DNA of 64,000 bases from NCBI RefSeq assembly GCF_002217435.1, contig NZ_MUHF01000027.1, forward strand, positions 45,127 through 109,126, given 5' to 3'. The translations under genes and the position numbers were made by a program. Shown here piece by piece: positions 53,438 through 61,847 of the stretch. How positions within the stretch are numbered: the first letter of the stretch is position 1; each line of letters opens with the position of its first letter. Source of the stretch: Flavobacterium reichenbachii. Lineage in GTDB: Bacteria > Bacteroidota > Bacteroidia > Flavobacteriales > Flavobacteriaceae. The notes beneath the pieces were generated by a model. It had not been told where the DNA came from. It worked only from the letters and a program-made list of their open reading frames with translations, and did not search any database.

Positions 53438-54235
53438 TTATTTTTTAGCAACATCTTGAGATGCTTTAATAATTACTGCAGCAACCGCTTTTGGCTGTGA
53501 AATAAATACCACGTGGCTTCCTTTTATTTCAGTGATTTTTGTATTTGAACGTTTGTACATTGCGCGTTCTATACTTGGTTCAATACTTTTATCTTCTGTA
53601 GCAACAATTCCGTACGATGGTTTATCTCTCCAGGCTGCTTTTGTAATTGGTGTTCCAAAACCCTGAGCAACAAATGCACCTTGAGAAGCAAACATAAAAT
53701 CGGTTTGTTCTTTTGGAAGATCACCTGCAAATCCTGCGTGAAATTTAGCTTTATCGTAATACACAATTCCTTTATCGTCTGGAGTTAAAACACCATTTTC
53801 CGGAGCTGGAGGCGCAGTTTGCAGCCATTGTACAGAGTTTTCTCCGTTATCAGGCTGTAGTGCAGCGATATAAACCAAAGCAGCAACTTTTGGGTGATTT
53901 CCAGCTTCTGTAATTACAGTTCCTCCCCAAGAATGTCCTACCAAAATAGTTGGTCCGTCTTGTTTGTCTAGAGCTAAGTTGGTTACTCTTACATCATCTG
54001 CAAGAGAAGAAAGCGGATTCTGAACAACCGTTACATTATACCCTTTTTTAGTTAAAATATCATACAATCCTCTGTAACCCGATCCGTCTGCAAAAGCGCC
54101 GTGTACTAAAACCACATTTTTTACAAATGGAGCAGTTTGAGCAGTTGCAGTTGCTGTTGAAAATAAGAAAGAAAATAATAATACGGCGAACATGAAATAG
54201 CGATTCAATTGTTCTTTTAATGCGATTGTTTTCAT
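53438..54235 (-). CDS. Secreted alpha/beta hydrolase
   Basis: 265 residues with a signal peptide (MFAVLLFSFLFSTATATAQ), so it is periplasmic or exported. Fold markers are VLVHGAFADGSGYRGL (oxyanion hole), the nucleophile elbow GHSWGG, Asp in the KSIEPS region and the final His in GSHVVFISQP. This is the esterase-like group often annotated as salicylate esterase or MhpC-like. Substrate unknown. It is followed upstream by an OsmC-like gene in the same direction, but with a 69-bp gap. Confidence 0.9.
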   Translation of the reverse strand: MKTIALKEQLNRYFMFAVLLFSFLFSTATATAQTAPFVKNVVLVHGAFADGSGYRGLYDILTKKGYNVTVVQNPLSSLADDVRVTNLALDKQDGPTILVGHSWGGTVITEAGNHPKVAALVYIAALQPDNGENSVQWLQTAPPAPENGVLTPDDKGIVYYDKAKFHAGFAGDLPKEQTDFMFASQGAFVAQGFGTPITKAAWRDKPSYGIVATEDKSIEPSIERAMYKRSNTKITEIKGSHVVFISQPKAVAAVIIKASQDVAKK

Positions 54236-54304
54236 AAGTAATTTATTTTATAATTAGAAAATTTGATAATTGAAATAATTTAATAGTTTGATTGTAATTG
54301 ATAT

Positions 54305-54721
54305 TTAGTTTAATACAATTGATAAAGTGATTTCTGTGTTTAATAATTTAGAAATAGGACAGATTTCTTTTGCTTTTTGTGCCAATTCCTGAAATTGTTC
54401 TGGAGTTATTCCCGGAACTTTTCCTTCCAACTCTAATTGGATCAAAGTAATAGTGCCGTCTTCAAAAGTTACTTTTGCTTTTGTATTCAAATCTTCCGGC
54501 ACAAAACCTGCTTCAGATAATAAAAAGCTCAACTGCATAGTAAAACATCCTGAGTGTGCAGCTCCGATTAATTCTTCTGGATTTGTTCCAACACCTTCTG
54601 CAAAACGAGTTTTAAAAGATAATTGTGCATTATTTAATGTAGTGCTCTGTGTACTGATTGTTCCGTTTCCTTCCATTCCTGTACCTTTCCAATTTGCGCT
54701 TGCTGTTCTTGTAAATTTCAT
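54305..54721 (-). CDS. OsmC-family peroxiredoxin
   Basis: 138 residues. Cys59 (GAAHSGCFTMQL) and Cys121 (EICPISKLL) are the paired peroxidatic and resolving cysteines of OsmC/Ohr proteins, which reduce organic hydroperoxides with thiol or lipoyl donors. The length and LEGKVPGITPEQF stretch place it with OsmC rather than Ohr. It is divergent from an OxyR-like gene and has a perfect consensus promoter, so it is a likely OxyR target. Confidence 0.92.
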   Translation of the reverse strand: MKFTRTASANWKGTGMEGNGTISTQSTTLNNAQLSFKTRFAEGVGTNPEELIGAAHSGCFTMQLSFLLSEAGFVPEDLNTKAKVTFEDGTITLIQLELEGKVPGITPEQFQELAQKAKEICPISKLLNTEITLSIVLN

Positions 54722-54784
54722 AATTTTTAATTTTATAATGAATTGATTTGTTGTTTTCTAAATCGTTGTTCTGATTTGATGAGA

Positions 54785-54816
54785 CAAATTTATGGCAGAT
54801 GTTTTTATAAATCAAA
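54785..54816 (-). promoter_or_regulatory. Promoter of the osmC-like gene
   Basis: TTTG (54816-54813), 20-base spacer, TAAATTTG (54792-54785) on the minus strand, an exact match to TTTG-N20-TAnnTTTG. TTTATAAAT occurs twice nearby (54804-54812 and 54833-54841), 29 bp apart, a possible LysR-type site. Confidence 0.75.
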
Positions 54817-54820
54817 TTAA

Positions 54821-54828
54821 TAATTTTG
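54821..54828 (+). promoter_or_regulatory. Candidate -7 box of the oxyR-like gene
   Basis: TAATTTTG fits TAnnTTTG, 27 bases before the ATG. No TTTG is seen at the -33 distance. Confidence 0.4.
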
Positions 54829-54854
54829 TACCTTTATAAATTAAATTTATAATC

Positions 54855-55823
54855 ATGACCATTCAGCAATTAAAATATATAGTAGCATTAGACGAAGAGC
54901 GCCATTTTGCAAAAGCTGCCGAGGTTTGCATGGTTTCGCAGCCGGGATTGACAATTCAGCTAAAAAATCTTGAAGAAGAAATCGGAATTAAAATTTTTGA
55001 TCGAACGAAAGTGCCTTTAACCCCAACCGAACTCGGAAAAGAAATTATAAACCGTGCAAAAAAGATCCTGCGGGAAACCAACGAAATTCGTGATTTTGTG
55101 GTCAATGAAAAGAACGCGCTTTCTGGAGAATTAAAAATAGGGGTGATTTCTACTTTATCACCATATCTGATTCCGCTTTTTATTAAAACCATGAAAGAGA
55201 TTACACCAAAGATGCATTTCATTATAAAAGAAGCCAATACAGGCCAATTGATGCACGATGTAGAGACCGGAGCGATTGACGTTGCGATAATGGCCACTCC
55301 AACGGGAAATAAAAATCTAATCGAACATCCCATTTTTCAGGAACCTTTCGTTGCTTATCTAAATGCAGAACATCCAATGGCAAAGGAAAATTTTTACGAA
55401 CTCCAGTCTGGCGATAAACCCATGTTACTGCTTCTGCATCATGAATATTGTTATAATGCACAATTACTGGACATCTGCGGTTTGAAAACGCCCGGAAAAA
55501 TAAAAGAGCAGTTTAGTTATGATATAAGTTCAATAGAAACCTTAAAAAATCTGGTGCGTGCCGAATTGGGATTTGCCATTATTCCCCAGCTTTCTATTAT
55601 AAATGAAAAAGAAACAGAACTTTTTAAACCTTTTAAAGATCCCAAACCAGTACGCGAAATCAGTTTTGTGGTTTCTGATACTTTTTCTAAAAAATTATTA
55701 TTAGAAAAAATGAATCAGGCCATTTGGAATTGTCTTCCCGATTCGCTTAAAACAAATTTCAGTTATAGAAAAATACGATGGAATGATTCGCCGTACTTTA
55801 TAGATGCGGTGAGTAAGTTTTAA
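54855..55823 (+). CDS. oxyR: OxyR-like LysR-family peroxide sensor
   Basis: 322 residues: N-terminal winged helix (1-60, QLKYIVALDEERHFAKAAEVC..SQPGLTIQLKNLEEEIG) and a periplasmic-binding-protein-like regulatory domain. The redox pair is present as EYCYNAQLLDICGL, with Cys199 and Cys208 by count, the same spacing and numbering as in E. coli OxyR. An intramolecular disulfide between them would activate the protein under H2O2. Divergent from an OsmC-family peroxiredoxin, which supports the role. Confidence 0.92.
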   Translation: MTIQQLKYIVALDEERHFAKAAEVCMVSQPGLTIQLKNLEEEIGIKIFDRTKVPLTPTELGKEIINRAKKILRETNEIRDFVVNEKNALSGELKIGVISTLSPYLIPLFIKTMKEITPKMHFIIKEANTGQLMHDVETGAIDVAIMATPTGNKNLIEHPIFQEPFVAYLNAEHPMAKENFYELQSGDKPMLLLLHHEYCYNAQLLDICGLKTPGKIKEQFSYDISSIETLKNLVRAELGFAIIPQLSIINEKETELFKPFKDPKPVREISFVVSDTFSKKLLLEKMNQAIWNCLPDSLKTNFSYRKIRWNDSPYFIDAVSKF

Positions 55824-55903
55824 TATTTCATTATAACACACAAGAAAGCGATTTTTTCTATTTTTATATCTTTACAAATGAATTAAGAAACCAACCAAAA
55901 CCA

Positions 55904-57478
55904 ATGATTGATAATTTTCCTTTTTATTTAAGTCTTATAGTCGTCATATTATTTTTAATAATGCTGGCAAAAAAAATAAAAGTAGCCTATCCTGTATTAT
56001 TGGTTTTGGCCGGATTAGGCATCAGTTTTATTCCGGGAATTCCGATTCTTCATATCGAACCCGAATTGCTTTTTATTATATTTCTGCCTCCATTATTATA
56101 TGAGGCTTCATGGTCAATCTCATGGAAAGAACTTTGGCGCTGGCGCCGTATTATCAGTAGTTTTGCCTTTGTCGTGGTGTTTCTTACGGCATTGTCTGTC
56201 GCATTTGCAGCCAATTATTTTATTCCCGGATTTTCGCTGGCATTAGGATTTTTATTGGGCGGAATCGTCTCGCCTCCAGACGCAGTAAGTGCTGGAGCCA
56301 TATTAAAATTTGTGAAAGTTCCTAAAAGACTTTCTTCAATTTTAGAAGGCGAAAGCCTGCTCAACGATGCTTCTTCTCTAATTATTTTCCGTTTTGCAAT
56401 GATTGCTGTTGCCACAGGCCAGTTTATGTGGTATGAAGCCGCATTAAGTTTTGGATGGATGGTAATTGGCGGTGTCGGCATTGGTTTGTTAATTGCTTTT
56501 ATTTTTATGAAAGCCCATAAATACCTGCCTACAGACTCCAACATAGATATTGTTTTAACGCTTGTTGCACCGTACATTATGTATATTGTAGCAGAAGAAG
56601 TACACAGTTCCGGTGTTTTATCGGTAGTAAGCGGCGGTTTGTTTTTGTCGTATTACAGACATCATTTTCTCGACAGCCGCTCCCGTATTCGAAGTTTAAA
56701 TGTCTGGGAAAGTTTATCTTTTGTCCTTAACGGAATCGTATTTTTGCTCATCGGACTGGATCTGCCTGAAATAACAGAAGGCCTTGGCGGTGTGAGTATT
56801 CCGTCTGCAATTGGTTATGGCGTAATCATTACAATTGTATTGATACTGGCGCGAATTATTGCAGCCTACGGAGCAGTAATCGTGACACTTATCGCACGTA
56901 ATTTTATTAAAGTTGCTGATTCCAGAAATCCGGGATACAAAATTCCGTTATTAATAGGATGGTCGGGTATGCGTGGAGTGGTTTCGCTTGCGGCAGCTTT
57001 ATCAATTCCGCTCTATCTTAAGAATGGCGAACCTTTTCCGGAACGAAATCTAATTCTCTTTATCACATTTGTAGTTATTCTGCTCACATTATTAATTCAG
57101 GGAATAACGCTGCCGTATTTAATTAAGAAGATAAATATGTCCGATCCCGATCAGCAGATTCCGGAGGAAGAAGTAGAACTTGATATCAGAAGACAATTGG
57201 CAGAAAAAGCCTTGTCGCATCTGCACACCAATTACAGTGAATTACTGGCAGAACATACAGCATTACAGCAGTTAGAACGCAAATGGGAAGACAACAAACA
57301 AATGGTAAATGATGTGGTTATGGCTGAAGAATGTAAGGTTGTTTATCTTGAAATTTTAAGCGAGCAGAGAGTTTGGCTCATCCAATTAAATAAAGACGAA
57401 AGAACACTAAATGAGGAAATTATACGCAAACAGCTGCAGTATCTTGATTTAGAAGAAGAACGACTACGCTATATTTAA
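55904..57478 (+). CDS. CPA1-family Na+/H+ antiporter (NhaP-like)
   Basis: 524 residues with about twelve spans up to residue 410 and a soluble, helical C-terminal tail of about 115 residues. The transport motif region LEGESLLNDASSLI (about 147) and GGIVSPPDAVSAGAIL (about 120) are the hallmarks of the CPA1 family; WSGMRGVVSLAAALSIPL (about 350) is the third. It exchanges Na+ or K+ for H+ at the inner membrane for pH and salt balance. A weak -7 box TATCTTTA lies at 55867-55874. It ends one base before the convergent HxlR gene with no hairpin between. Confidence 0.93.
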   Translation: MIDNFPFYLSLIVVILFLIMLAKKIKVAYPVLLVLAGLGISFIPGIPILHIEPELLFIIFLPPLLYEASWSISWKELWRWRRIISSFAFVVVFLTALSVAFAANYFIPGFSLALGFLLGGIVSPPDAVSAGAILKFVKVPKRLSSILEGESLLNDASSLIIFRFAMIAVATGQFMWYEAALSFGWMVIGGVGIGLLIAFIFMKAHKYLPTDSNIDIVLTLVAPYIMYIVAEEVHSSGVLSVVSGGLFLSYYRHHFLDSRSRIRSLNVWESLSFVLNGIVFLLIGLDLPEITEGLGGVSIPSAIGYGVIITIVLILARIIAAYGAVIVTLIARNFIKVADSRNPGYKIPLLIGWSGMRGVVSLAAALSIPLYLKNGEPFPERNLILFITFVVILLTLLIQGITLPYLIKKINMSDPDQQIPEEEVELDIRRQLAEKALSHLHTNYSELLAEHTALQQLERKWEDNKQMVNDVVMAEECKVVYLEILSEQRVWLIQLNKDERTLNEEIIRKQLQYLDLEEERLRYI

Positions 57479-57479
57479 G

Positions 57480-57815
57480 CTAAACCTTTCTGATAATTTC
57501 TTCTCGATGTGATTTTCCCCATTTGATCATTTCCTCGATTACAGGTCCAAATGATTTGCAGTACGGCGTAGATTCATATTTTACCTGAATAGCAGCATCT
57601 CTGTCTTCTGTTCTTTTAATGAGCATATTCATTTCCATGTCTTTGAGTTCTCTCGAAAGCATGCGCGTCGTAATACCCGGAATACTGCGCTCGATTTCCC
57701 TAAAGCGATGATTTCCGTTACAAATCGAATTGATAATGGGTAATTTCCATTTTCCTCCCAAAACATGCAGTGTATCCTGTAAGGCTTGTACTTCTTCTTT
57801 TTGATTTCTTTCCAT
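57480..57815 (-). CDS. HxlR-family winged-helix regulator
   Basis: 111 residues from the ATG at 57815. The sequence LGGKWKLPIINSICNGNHRFREIERSIPGITTRMLSRELKDME is the defining HxlR winged-helix core. The frame extends upstream to 58064, but that part overlaps the divergent SDR gene antisense and does not resemble HxlR proteins, so the shorter start is correct. No Cys is conserved near residue 11 (some members sense thiol stress there). Divergent from an SDR gene, its likely target. Confidence 0.9.
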   Translation of the reverse strand: MERNQKEEVQALQDTLHVLGGKWKLPIINSICNGNHRFREIERSIPGITTRMLSRELKDMEMNMLIKRTEDRDAAIQVKYESTPYCKSFGPVIEEMIKWGKSHREEIIRKV

Positions 57816-57833
57816 CTTCGTAATTATTAGTTT

Positions 57834-57868
57834 GGTATACTCCGTGATACTGGTTACAAAGTTATACC
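57834..57868. promoter_or_regulatory. Candidate HxlR operator
   Basis: GGTATAC (57834-57840) and GTTATACC (57861-57868) form an imperfect inverted pair in the 97-bp space between the hxlR and SDR genes; GATACTGG lies between them. HxlR proteins typically bind GTATAC-like palindromes. A TAAATTTG -7 box for the SDR lies at 57879-57886. Confidence 0.45.
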
Positions 57869-57912
57869 ATTTTGGTTTTAAATTTGTCAAATAATTTTTA
57901 AAGATTAAAAAA

Positions 57913-58656
57913 ATGGAAAATTTAAAAGATAAAGTTGCCGTAATAACCGGCGGAAACAGCGGAATAGGATACGCGGCAGCAAAGCAGTTAAAAGAACAAG
58001 GAGCAACAGTAATTATTACCGGAAGAAGAAAAGATGCAATAGAAAAAGCAGCTTTAGAACTCAATGTTACAGCAATTGTGGCCGATCAGTCGAAGGTTGA
58101 TGCTATTGAAAATTTAGCTTTAAAAGTAAAAGCTGATTTTGGTAAAGTAGATATTCTTTTTATAAATGCCGGAATTGCAGGTTTAGGAACAATCGCAGAA
58201 ACCTCTGAAGAATTATTCGACAGCATTATGAATGTCAATTTAAAAGGAGCGTATTTTACCTTAAGCAAATTTATTCCGATTTTAAAAGACGGAGCTTCAG
58301 TGGTTTTTCTTTCTTCCAATACCGCAAGTATGCCGGGGCCTGGATCATCAGTATATTCTTCGAGTAAAACAGCTTTGAATTCGGTTATGAAATCGGCGGC
58401 TTTAGAATTGGCGCCAAGAAAAATCAGAGTCAATTCCGTTAGTCCGGGACCGACAGAAACCGAAGTCATGAAAAAAGTAGGTCTGGACGAAGCGACTGTA
58501 AAAACAATTATGGATGTTGTTGTCGATAAAATCCCGCTGAAACAAATGGGAAGGGCAGAAGACGTTGCAAAAATGGTTTCGTATTTAAGCAGTGATGCTG
58601 CGGTATTTATTACAGGTGCCGATATTATTATGGATGGAGGAATGGTTTTGAGTTAA
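57913..58656 (+). CDS. SDR-family oxidoreductase (HxlR-linked)
   Basis: 247-residue short-chain dehydrogenase. TGGNSGIG cofactor motif (about 12-19), GRRKDAIEKA suggesting NADPH, NAGIAG (about 86-91), YSSSKTAL catalytic Tyr/Lys (about 152-156) and PGPTETE. It has the C-terminal GADIIMDGGMVLS typical of FabG-like enzymes. Such HxlR-SDR pairs are common in stress or quinone/aldehyde detoxification, but the substrate is unknown. A weak terminator hairpin lies at 58679-58709. Confidence 0.92.
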   Translation: MENLKDKVAVITGGNSGIGYAAAKQLKEQGATVIITGRRKDAIEKAALELNVTAIVADQSKVDAIENLALKVKADFGKVDILFINAGIAGLGTIAETSEELFDSIMNVNLKGAYFTLSKFIPILKDGASVVFLSSNTASMPGPGSSVYSSSKTALNSVMKSAALELAPRKIRVNSVSPGPTETEVMKKVGLDEATVKTIMDVVVDKIPLKQMGRAEDVAKMVSYLSSDAAVFITGADIIMDGGMVLS

Positions 58657-58678
58657 TTATTCCTAAAATTCAGACTCA

Positions 58679-58709
58679 AAAAAGGGCTTGCAGATTGCAG
58701 GCTCTTTTG
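58679..58709 (+). terminator. Probable terminator after the SDR gene
   Basis: AAAAGGGCTTGC pairs with GCAGGCTCTTTT through two G-U pairs, followed by an AT-rich tract. Confidence 0.55.
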
Positions 58710-58793
58710 ATATATAATAGTTTTTTAACTGTTTGATTTTTAGTGTTTATATTTTGAATTTAACTATTTAATAAATAAAAAAATCAATAAATA

Positions 58794-58825
58794 TTTTTAT
58801 TTATGTATTTAACTACGTAGTTTTG
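58794..58825 (+). promoter_or_regulatory. Promoter of the GNAT-marR operon with MarR-type palindrome
   Basis: TTTT (58794-58797), 20-base spacer, TAGTTTTG (58818-58825). The perfect 12-bp palindrome AACTACGTAGTT (58811-58822) overlaps the -7 box, the place expected for autorepression by the MarR protein encoded second in the operon. Confidence 0.6.
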
Positions 58826-58846
58826 TTTAATAAAATTTAGAAACAG

Positions 58847-59338
58847 ATGAAACCAGTAATTCTTCCCATAGAAAACAAATACGAAAATGCTATTGCAGCT
58901 TTAATCATCAACATTCAGCAAAAGGAATTTAATGTTCCCATTACTTTAAAAGATCAGCCGGATTTGTTCAATATTCAGAACTTTTATTATGCCGGAGGCG
59001 GTGGTTTTTGGGGCGCATTTGTCAATGATGAATTGGTTGGAACAATTGCTTTGGTTAAGTTTGATGAACATTCTGCAGCAATAAGAAAAATGTTTGTAAA
59101 GAAAGAATTTCGAGGAAAAGAGTTTTCGATCGCACAGCAGTTGTTAGAGACTTTAATCGAATTTTGCAGCAAAAACGGAATCAATGATTTATATTTGGGA
59201 ACCGTTTCTATATTAGAAGCCGCATTGCGTTTTTATGAGAAAAACCATTTTGTTCGAGTAGAAAAAGAATCGCTGCCAAAAGACTTTCCTTTAATGACTC
59301 CGGATAATGTTTTCTGTCATTTAAGCTTAAAAAAATAA
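58847..59338 (+). CDS. GNAT-family N-acetyltransferase
   Basis: 163 residues. VGTIALVKFDEHSAAIRKMFVKKEFRG and the acetyl-CoA loop after it, plus ALRFYEKNHFVRVEKESLP (motif B), mark the fold. The extended AGGGGFWGAFVND segment is seen in acetyltransferases fused or linked to MarR proteins. Two bases separate it from the marR gene, so the two are translated from one message. Confidence 0.88.
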   Translation: MKPVILPIENKYENAIAALIINIQQKEFNVPITLKDQPDLFNIQNFYYAGGGGFWGAFVNDELVGTIALVKFDEHSAAIRKMFVKKEFRGKEFSIAQQLLETLIEFCSKNGINDLYLGTVSILEAALRFYEKNHFVRVEKESLPKDFPLMTPDNVFCHLSLKK

Positions 59339-59340
59339 AG

Positions 59341-59823
59341 ATGAATATTATAGACGAATCAGGAATTTTAGCCATTTCGACGCGATTACAGCGTTTGAGC
59401 GAACAATTGCGGAAAGACGGCGCCTTAGTTTATAAATCTTACGGAATTGATTTTGAACCCAAATGGTTTCCTGTAATTTATACCCTTTATTATAAAGAAA
59501 CTTTGAGCGTTGTTGAAATCGCTAATGAAATTGGCTATACACATCCGTCAACGATAAGTCTGCTCAAAGAACTGGAAAAACAAAAACTGATTCGTTCTAA
59601 AAAAGATAAAATCGACGAACGTAAAAGACTCATTCAACTGACATCAAAAGGCCGGGAATTAATAGAACAAATGAAACCCGTTTGGGAAGTCATGAAAACT
59701 GCTCTCACTCAAATTACAGACAATCAAAACAATTTGTTGAGAGCCATTGAAGAAGCCGAAAACAAAATTTCGCATCAGAGTTTTTTGCAGCGGGCTTTGC
59801 AGTTAAAGAGTGAAGAAAAGTAA
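59341..59823 (+). CDS. MarR-family transcriptional regulator
   Basis: 160 residues. The winged helix (about 45-105) is clear: LSVVEIANEIGYTHPSTISLLKELEKQKLI then RSKKDKIDERKRLIQLTSKGRELI. The N-terminal SGILAISTRLQRLSEQLRKDG forms the dimer helix. It follows a GNAT gene by 2 bases, a common pairing, and probably binds the palindrome at 58811-58822. No ligand is known. Confidence 0.9.
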   Translation: MNIIDESGILAISTRLQRLSEQLRKDGALVYKSYGIDFEPKWFPVIYTLYYKETLSVVEIANEIGYTHPSTISLLKELEKQKLIRSKKDKIDERKRLIQLTSKGRELIEQMKPVWEVMKTALTQITDNQNNLLRAIEEAENKISHQSFLQRALQLKSEEK

Positions 59824-59840
59824 TCTCATTATAAAAGCAT

Positions 59841-60689
59841 TTGAAAGAAATACCCATATACAATCAAAGTCCGGAAGCGTTAGGCGGTATTTTTATTGCC
59901 CATCATTCCGTTAAAGATACAGCAGAATTATCGAATAAACTCGAAGCACACCGCGATGATTTTTTTATATTTTTTGTAGTTACAAAAGGACATGCCGTTA
60001 TAAAATGCGATATGACCGATGTAGAGTTAAATGCCCGAAATCTTTTGATTGTCAAGCCATTTCAGGTTCATTACGGTCAGGATATTTCGGCAGATGCAGA
60101 AGGTTATTATATTGGTGTTGCTCCATTTCTGATTCCGAACAGCTGTTTGGAAATTTTTCAGAACCTAAAAATTTCAGAGCAGTTAAATAAAATTGATCCG
60201 GCACAGGAAGAAGAACTTTTTGATACTATTTCTTTATTGTATCGTTTCTTTAAAGGTTCGAATCCGAATAAAAACCAAATTATAAATGGACTTTTTAATG
60301 CTTTGGTTTATAGTTTTTCTAATATATTTTCGAAATCACAGCATTCTGAGATAGTGTTTAAAAATCAATCGACGTTGATTTATTCCAACTTTAAAAAACT
60401 CCTGCTGGAGCATTCATTTTTAGAAAGTCCGTCTTATTTTGCAAAACAGTTAAACATAACGACTTCGCACCTAAACGATTGTGTAAAAGTTTCATCAGGT
60501 AAATCGGTTACATACTGGCTTCAAAACACAATGGTAATCGAAGCACAGCGGTTGCTTTATTACACAGAACGCGAAGTAAAAGAAATTGCTTTTGCGCTTG
60601 GTTTTCAGGATCATGCGTATTTTTCGCGTCTGTTTAAAAAAATCACAAAAGAAACACCGCTAGAATTTCGCAGAAAATTCCGCGGATAG
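59841..60689 (+). CDS. AraC-family transcriptional regulator with TTG start
   Basis: 282 residues. An N-terminal cupin-like domain (about 20-130, FFVVTKGHAVIKCDMTDVELNARNLLIVKPFQVHY) is followed by the two AraC helix-turn-helix motifs (about 185-282, ESPSYFAKQLNITTSHLNDCVKVSSGK and EVKEIAFALGFQDHAYFSRLFKKITKETPLEFR). The gene starts with TTG at 59841; the reading MKEIPIYNQ is the usual opening of this group and there is no in-frame ATG until well inside the cupin domain. It lies 17 bases after marR in the same operon, and 81 bases before a flavoprotein gene that may be its target. Confidence 0.86.
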   Translation: MKEIPIYNQSPEALGGIFIAHHSVKDTAELSNKLEAHRDDFFIFFVVTKGHAVIKCDMTDVELNARNLLIVKPFQVHYGQDISADAEGYYIGVAPFLIPNSCLEIFQNLKISEQLNKIDPAQEEELFDTISLLYRFFKGSNPNKNQIINGLFNALVYSFSNIFSKSQHSEIVFKNQSTLIYSNFKKLLLEHSFLESPSYFAKQLNITTSHLNDCVKVSSGKSVTYWLQNTMVIEAQRLLYYTEREVKEIAFALGFQDHAYFSRLFKKITKETPLEFRRKFRG

Positions 60690-60770
60690 TCCAATTATCA
60701 CCCTTTAAAATGCAATGCTTTTTTATGGTTTTATTTTCAATTTTGAATTGAAATTTAAAATCTAAAAATC

Positions 60771-61496
60771 ATGAATTCAATGCCGAAAATTATTGGCGAT
60801 TTTTTGGAAACAGCGTTTAGCAGTAAAATCTGTAAAGTAACCGTTGCGTCTGTAGAAATGCCAGGTTCAAACATAAAAACAATTACATTTAAAGGTCTTT
60901 TTCCTAATGTTAATTTTAAGATAGGGCAGGCGCTAGTCATCAGAATTGACGAAACCAATTATCGCAATTATACTCCAAGCAAGTGGGACAGCAAAAACGG
61001 AACATTTCAAGTCATTTTTCATATTCATAATAATGGTCCGGGAAGCGAACGCATTAAAAACTTAAAGCCAGGCGACCAGATTAGCGTTGGTCTGCCCAGA
61101 GGTTTTAAAGTTTACGATACAGAAGCAAAATATCATTTCTTTTTTGGAGATGAAACCTGTATTAGTGTTTTCAAAAGCATGAAAGAAGAAATCAATCGAA
61201 GTGGAAAAGATTATTTGGGCATTTTAGAATTAGATTCCATTAACGCAGCAGTTCCTGAAAAATTAGGATTGATGGTTGACGTCGTTGCAAAATCAGTAAA
61301 TAAGGCAGAATTTGCTATAAAAGCATTCCAAAACTTAGATCCGGAAATCTGGAATTTATGGAAAGAAGGCTGTTTTTATCTGATGGGAAATGCCAAATCG
61401 ATTCAGGCGTTTAGAAAAGTTTTGAAAGAAAAAGGAATTTCAAACAAAAACATTCACACACAAGCTTATTGGGCAGAAGGAAAGATCGGACTTTGA
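60771..61496 (+). CDS. FAD-binding siderophore-interacting-type reductase
   Basis: 241 residues of the SIP/ferredoxin-reductase-like group. RNYTPSKWD (about 63-71) is the R-x-Y-T flavin motif; HNNGPGSERIKNLKPGDQISVGLP closes the FAD barrel, and the C-terminal half carries GDETCISVF and QAYWAEGKIGL, the usual ending. Such enzymes reduce ferric siderophores with NAD(P)H in the cytosol. The context (AraC regulator upstream) is consistent with iron release, but some members act on other substrates. The start at 60771 has a second Met at residue 4. Confidence 0.85.
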   Translation: MNSMPKIIGDFLETAFSSKICKVTVASVEMPGSNIKTITFKGLFPNVNFKIGQALVIRIDETNYRNYTPSKWDSKNGTFQVIFHIHNNGPGSERIKNLKPGDQISVGLPRGFKVYDTEAKYHFFFGDETCISVFKSMKEEINRSGKDYLGILELDSINAAVPEKLGLMVDVVAKSVNKAEFAIKAFQNLDPEIWNLWKEGCFYLMGNAKSIQAFRKVLKEKGISNKNIHTQAYWAEGKIGL

Positions 61497-61847
61497 TTCT
61501 AGAAGAAAAAACGATAAATAGAAAGGGAAAACTCAATATGCTCCAAAAACTACTCCATCTGAATTTCACGCATCACTAAATACCGTTTTTCTGCATGTAC
61601 GATAAGTTTTATGTTTTGGATTTGTGAAATTGAAAAAAAATGGAAAGTTTTTTGTTTTGGGGTGTTTCTGATAAAGTATAGAAATTTTTGCAACACTTAT
61701 TTTACATAGATTTAAACCATTCTTTGTAAAAATATCCCTTTGGTTTTTATAAAGCATATATTTCTAAAGTCACATTTTGAAACTTGTATCTCTATTTACA
61801 CTCTTAAATCTCTAAATGTAAAATCCGACAACTACTACAATATTTTT
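61497..61847. other. 351-bp AT-rich spacer without recognised features
   Basis: No gene, terminator stem or promoter of the window's consensus stands out. A 63-codon frame on the minus strand is not credible. The stretch separates the plus-strand regulator/flavoprotein group from the minus-strand secreted proteins. Confidence 0.5.

Noticed and set aside
57816..58064. N-terminal extension of the HxlR gene
   Set aside because: The extension is antisense to the divergent SDR gene; the HxlR core starts properly at 57815 and the remaining 111 aa is the usual family length.
61566..61757. 63-codon minus-strand frame in the spacer before the secreted proteins
   Set aside because: Low-complexity AT-rich sequence, with no start context, partner or recognisable domain.
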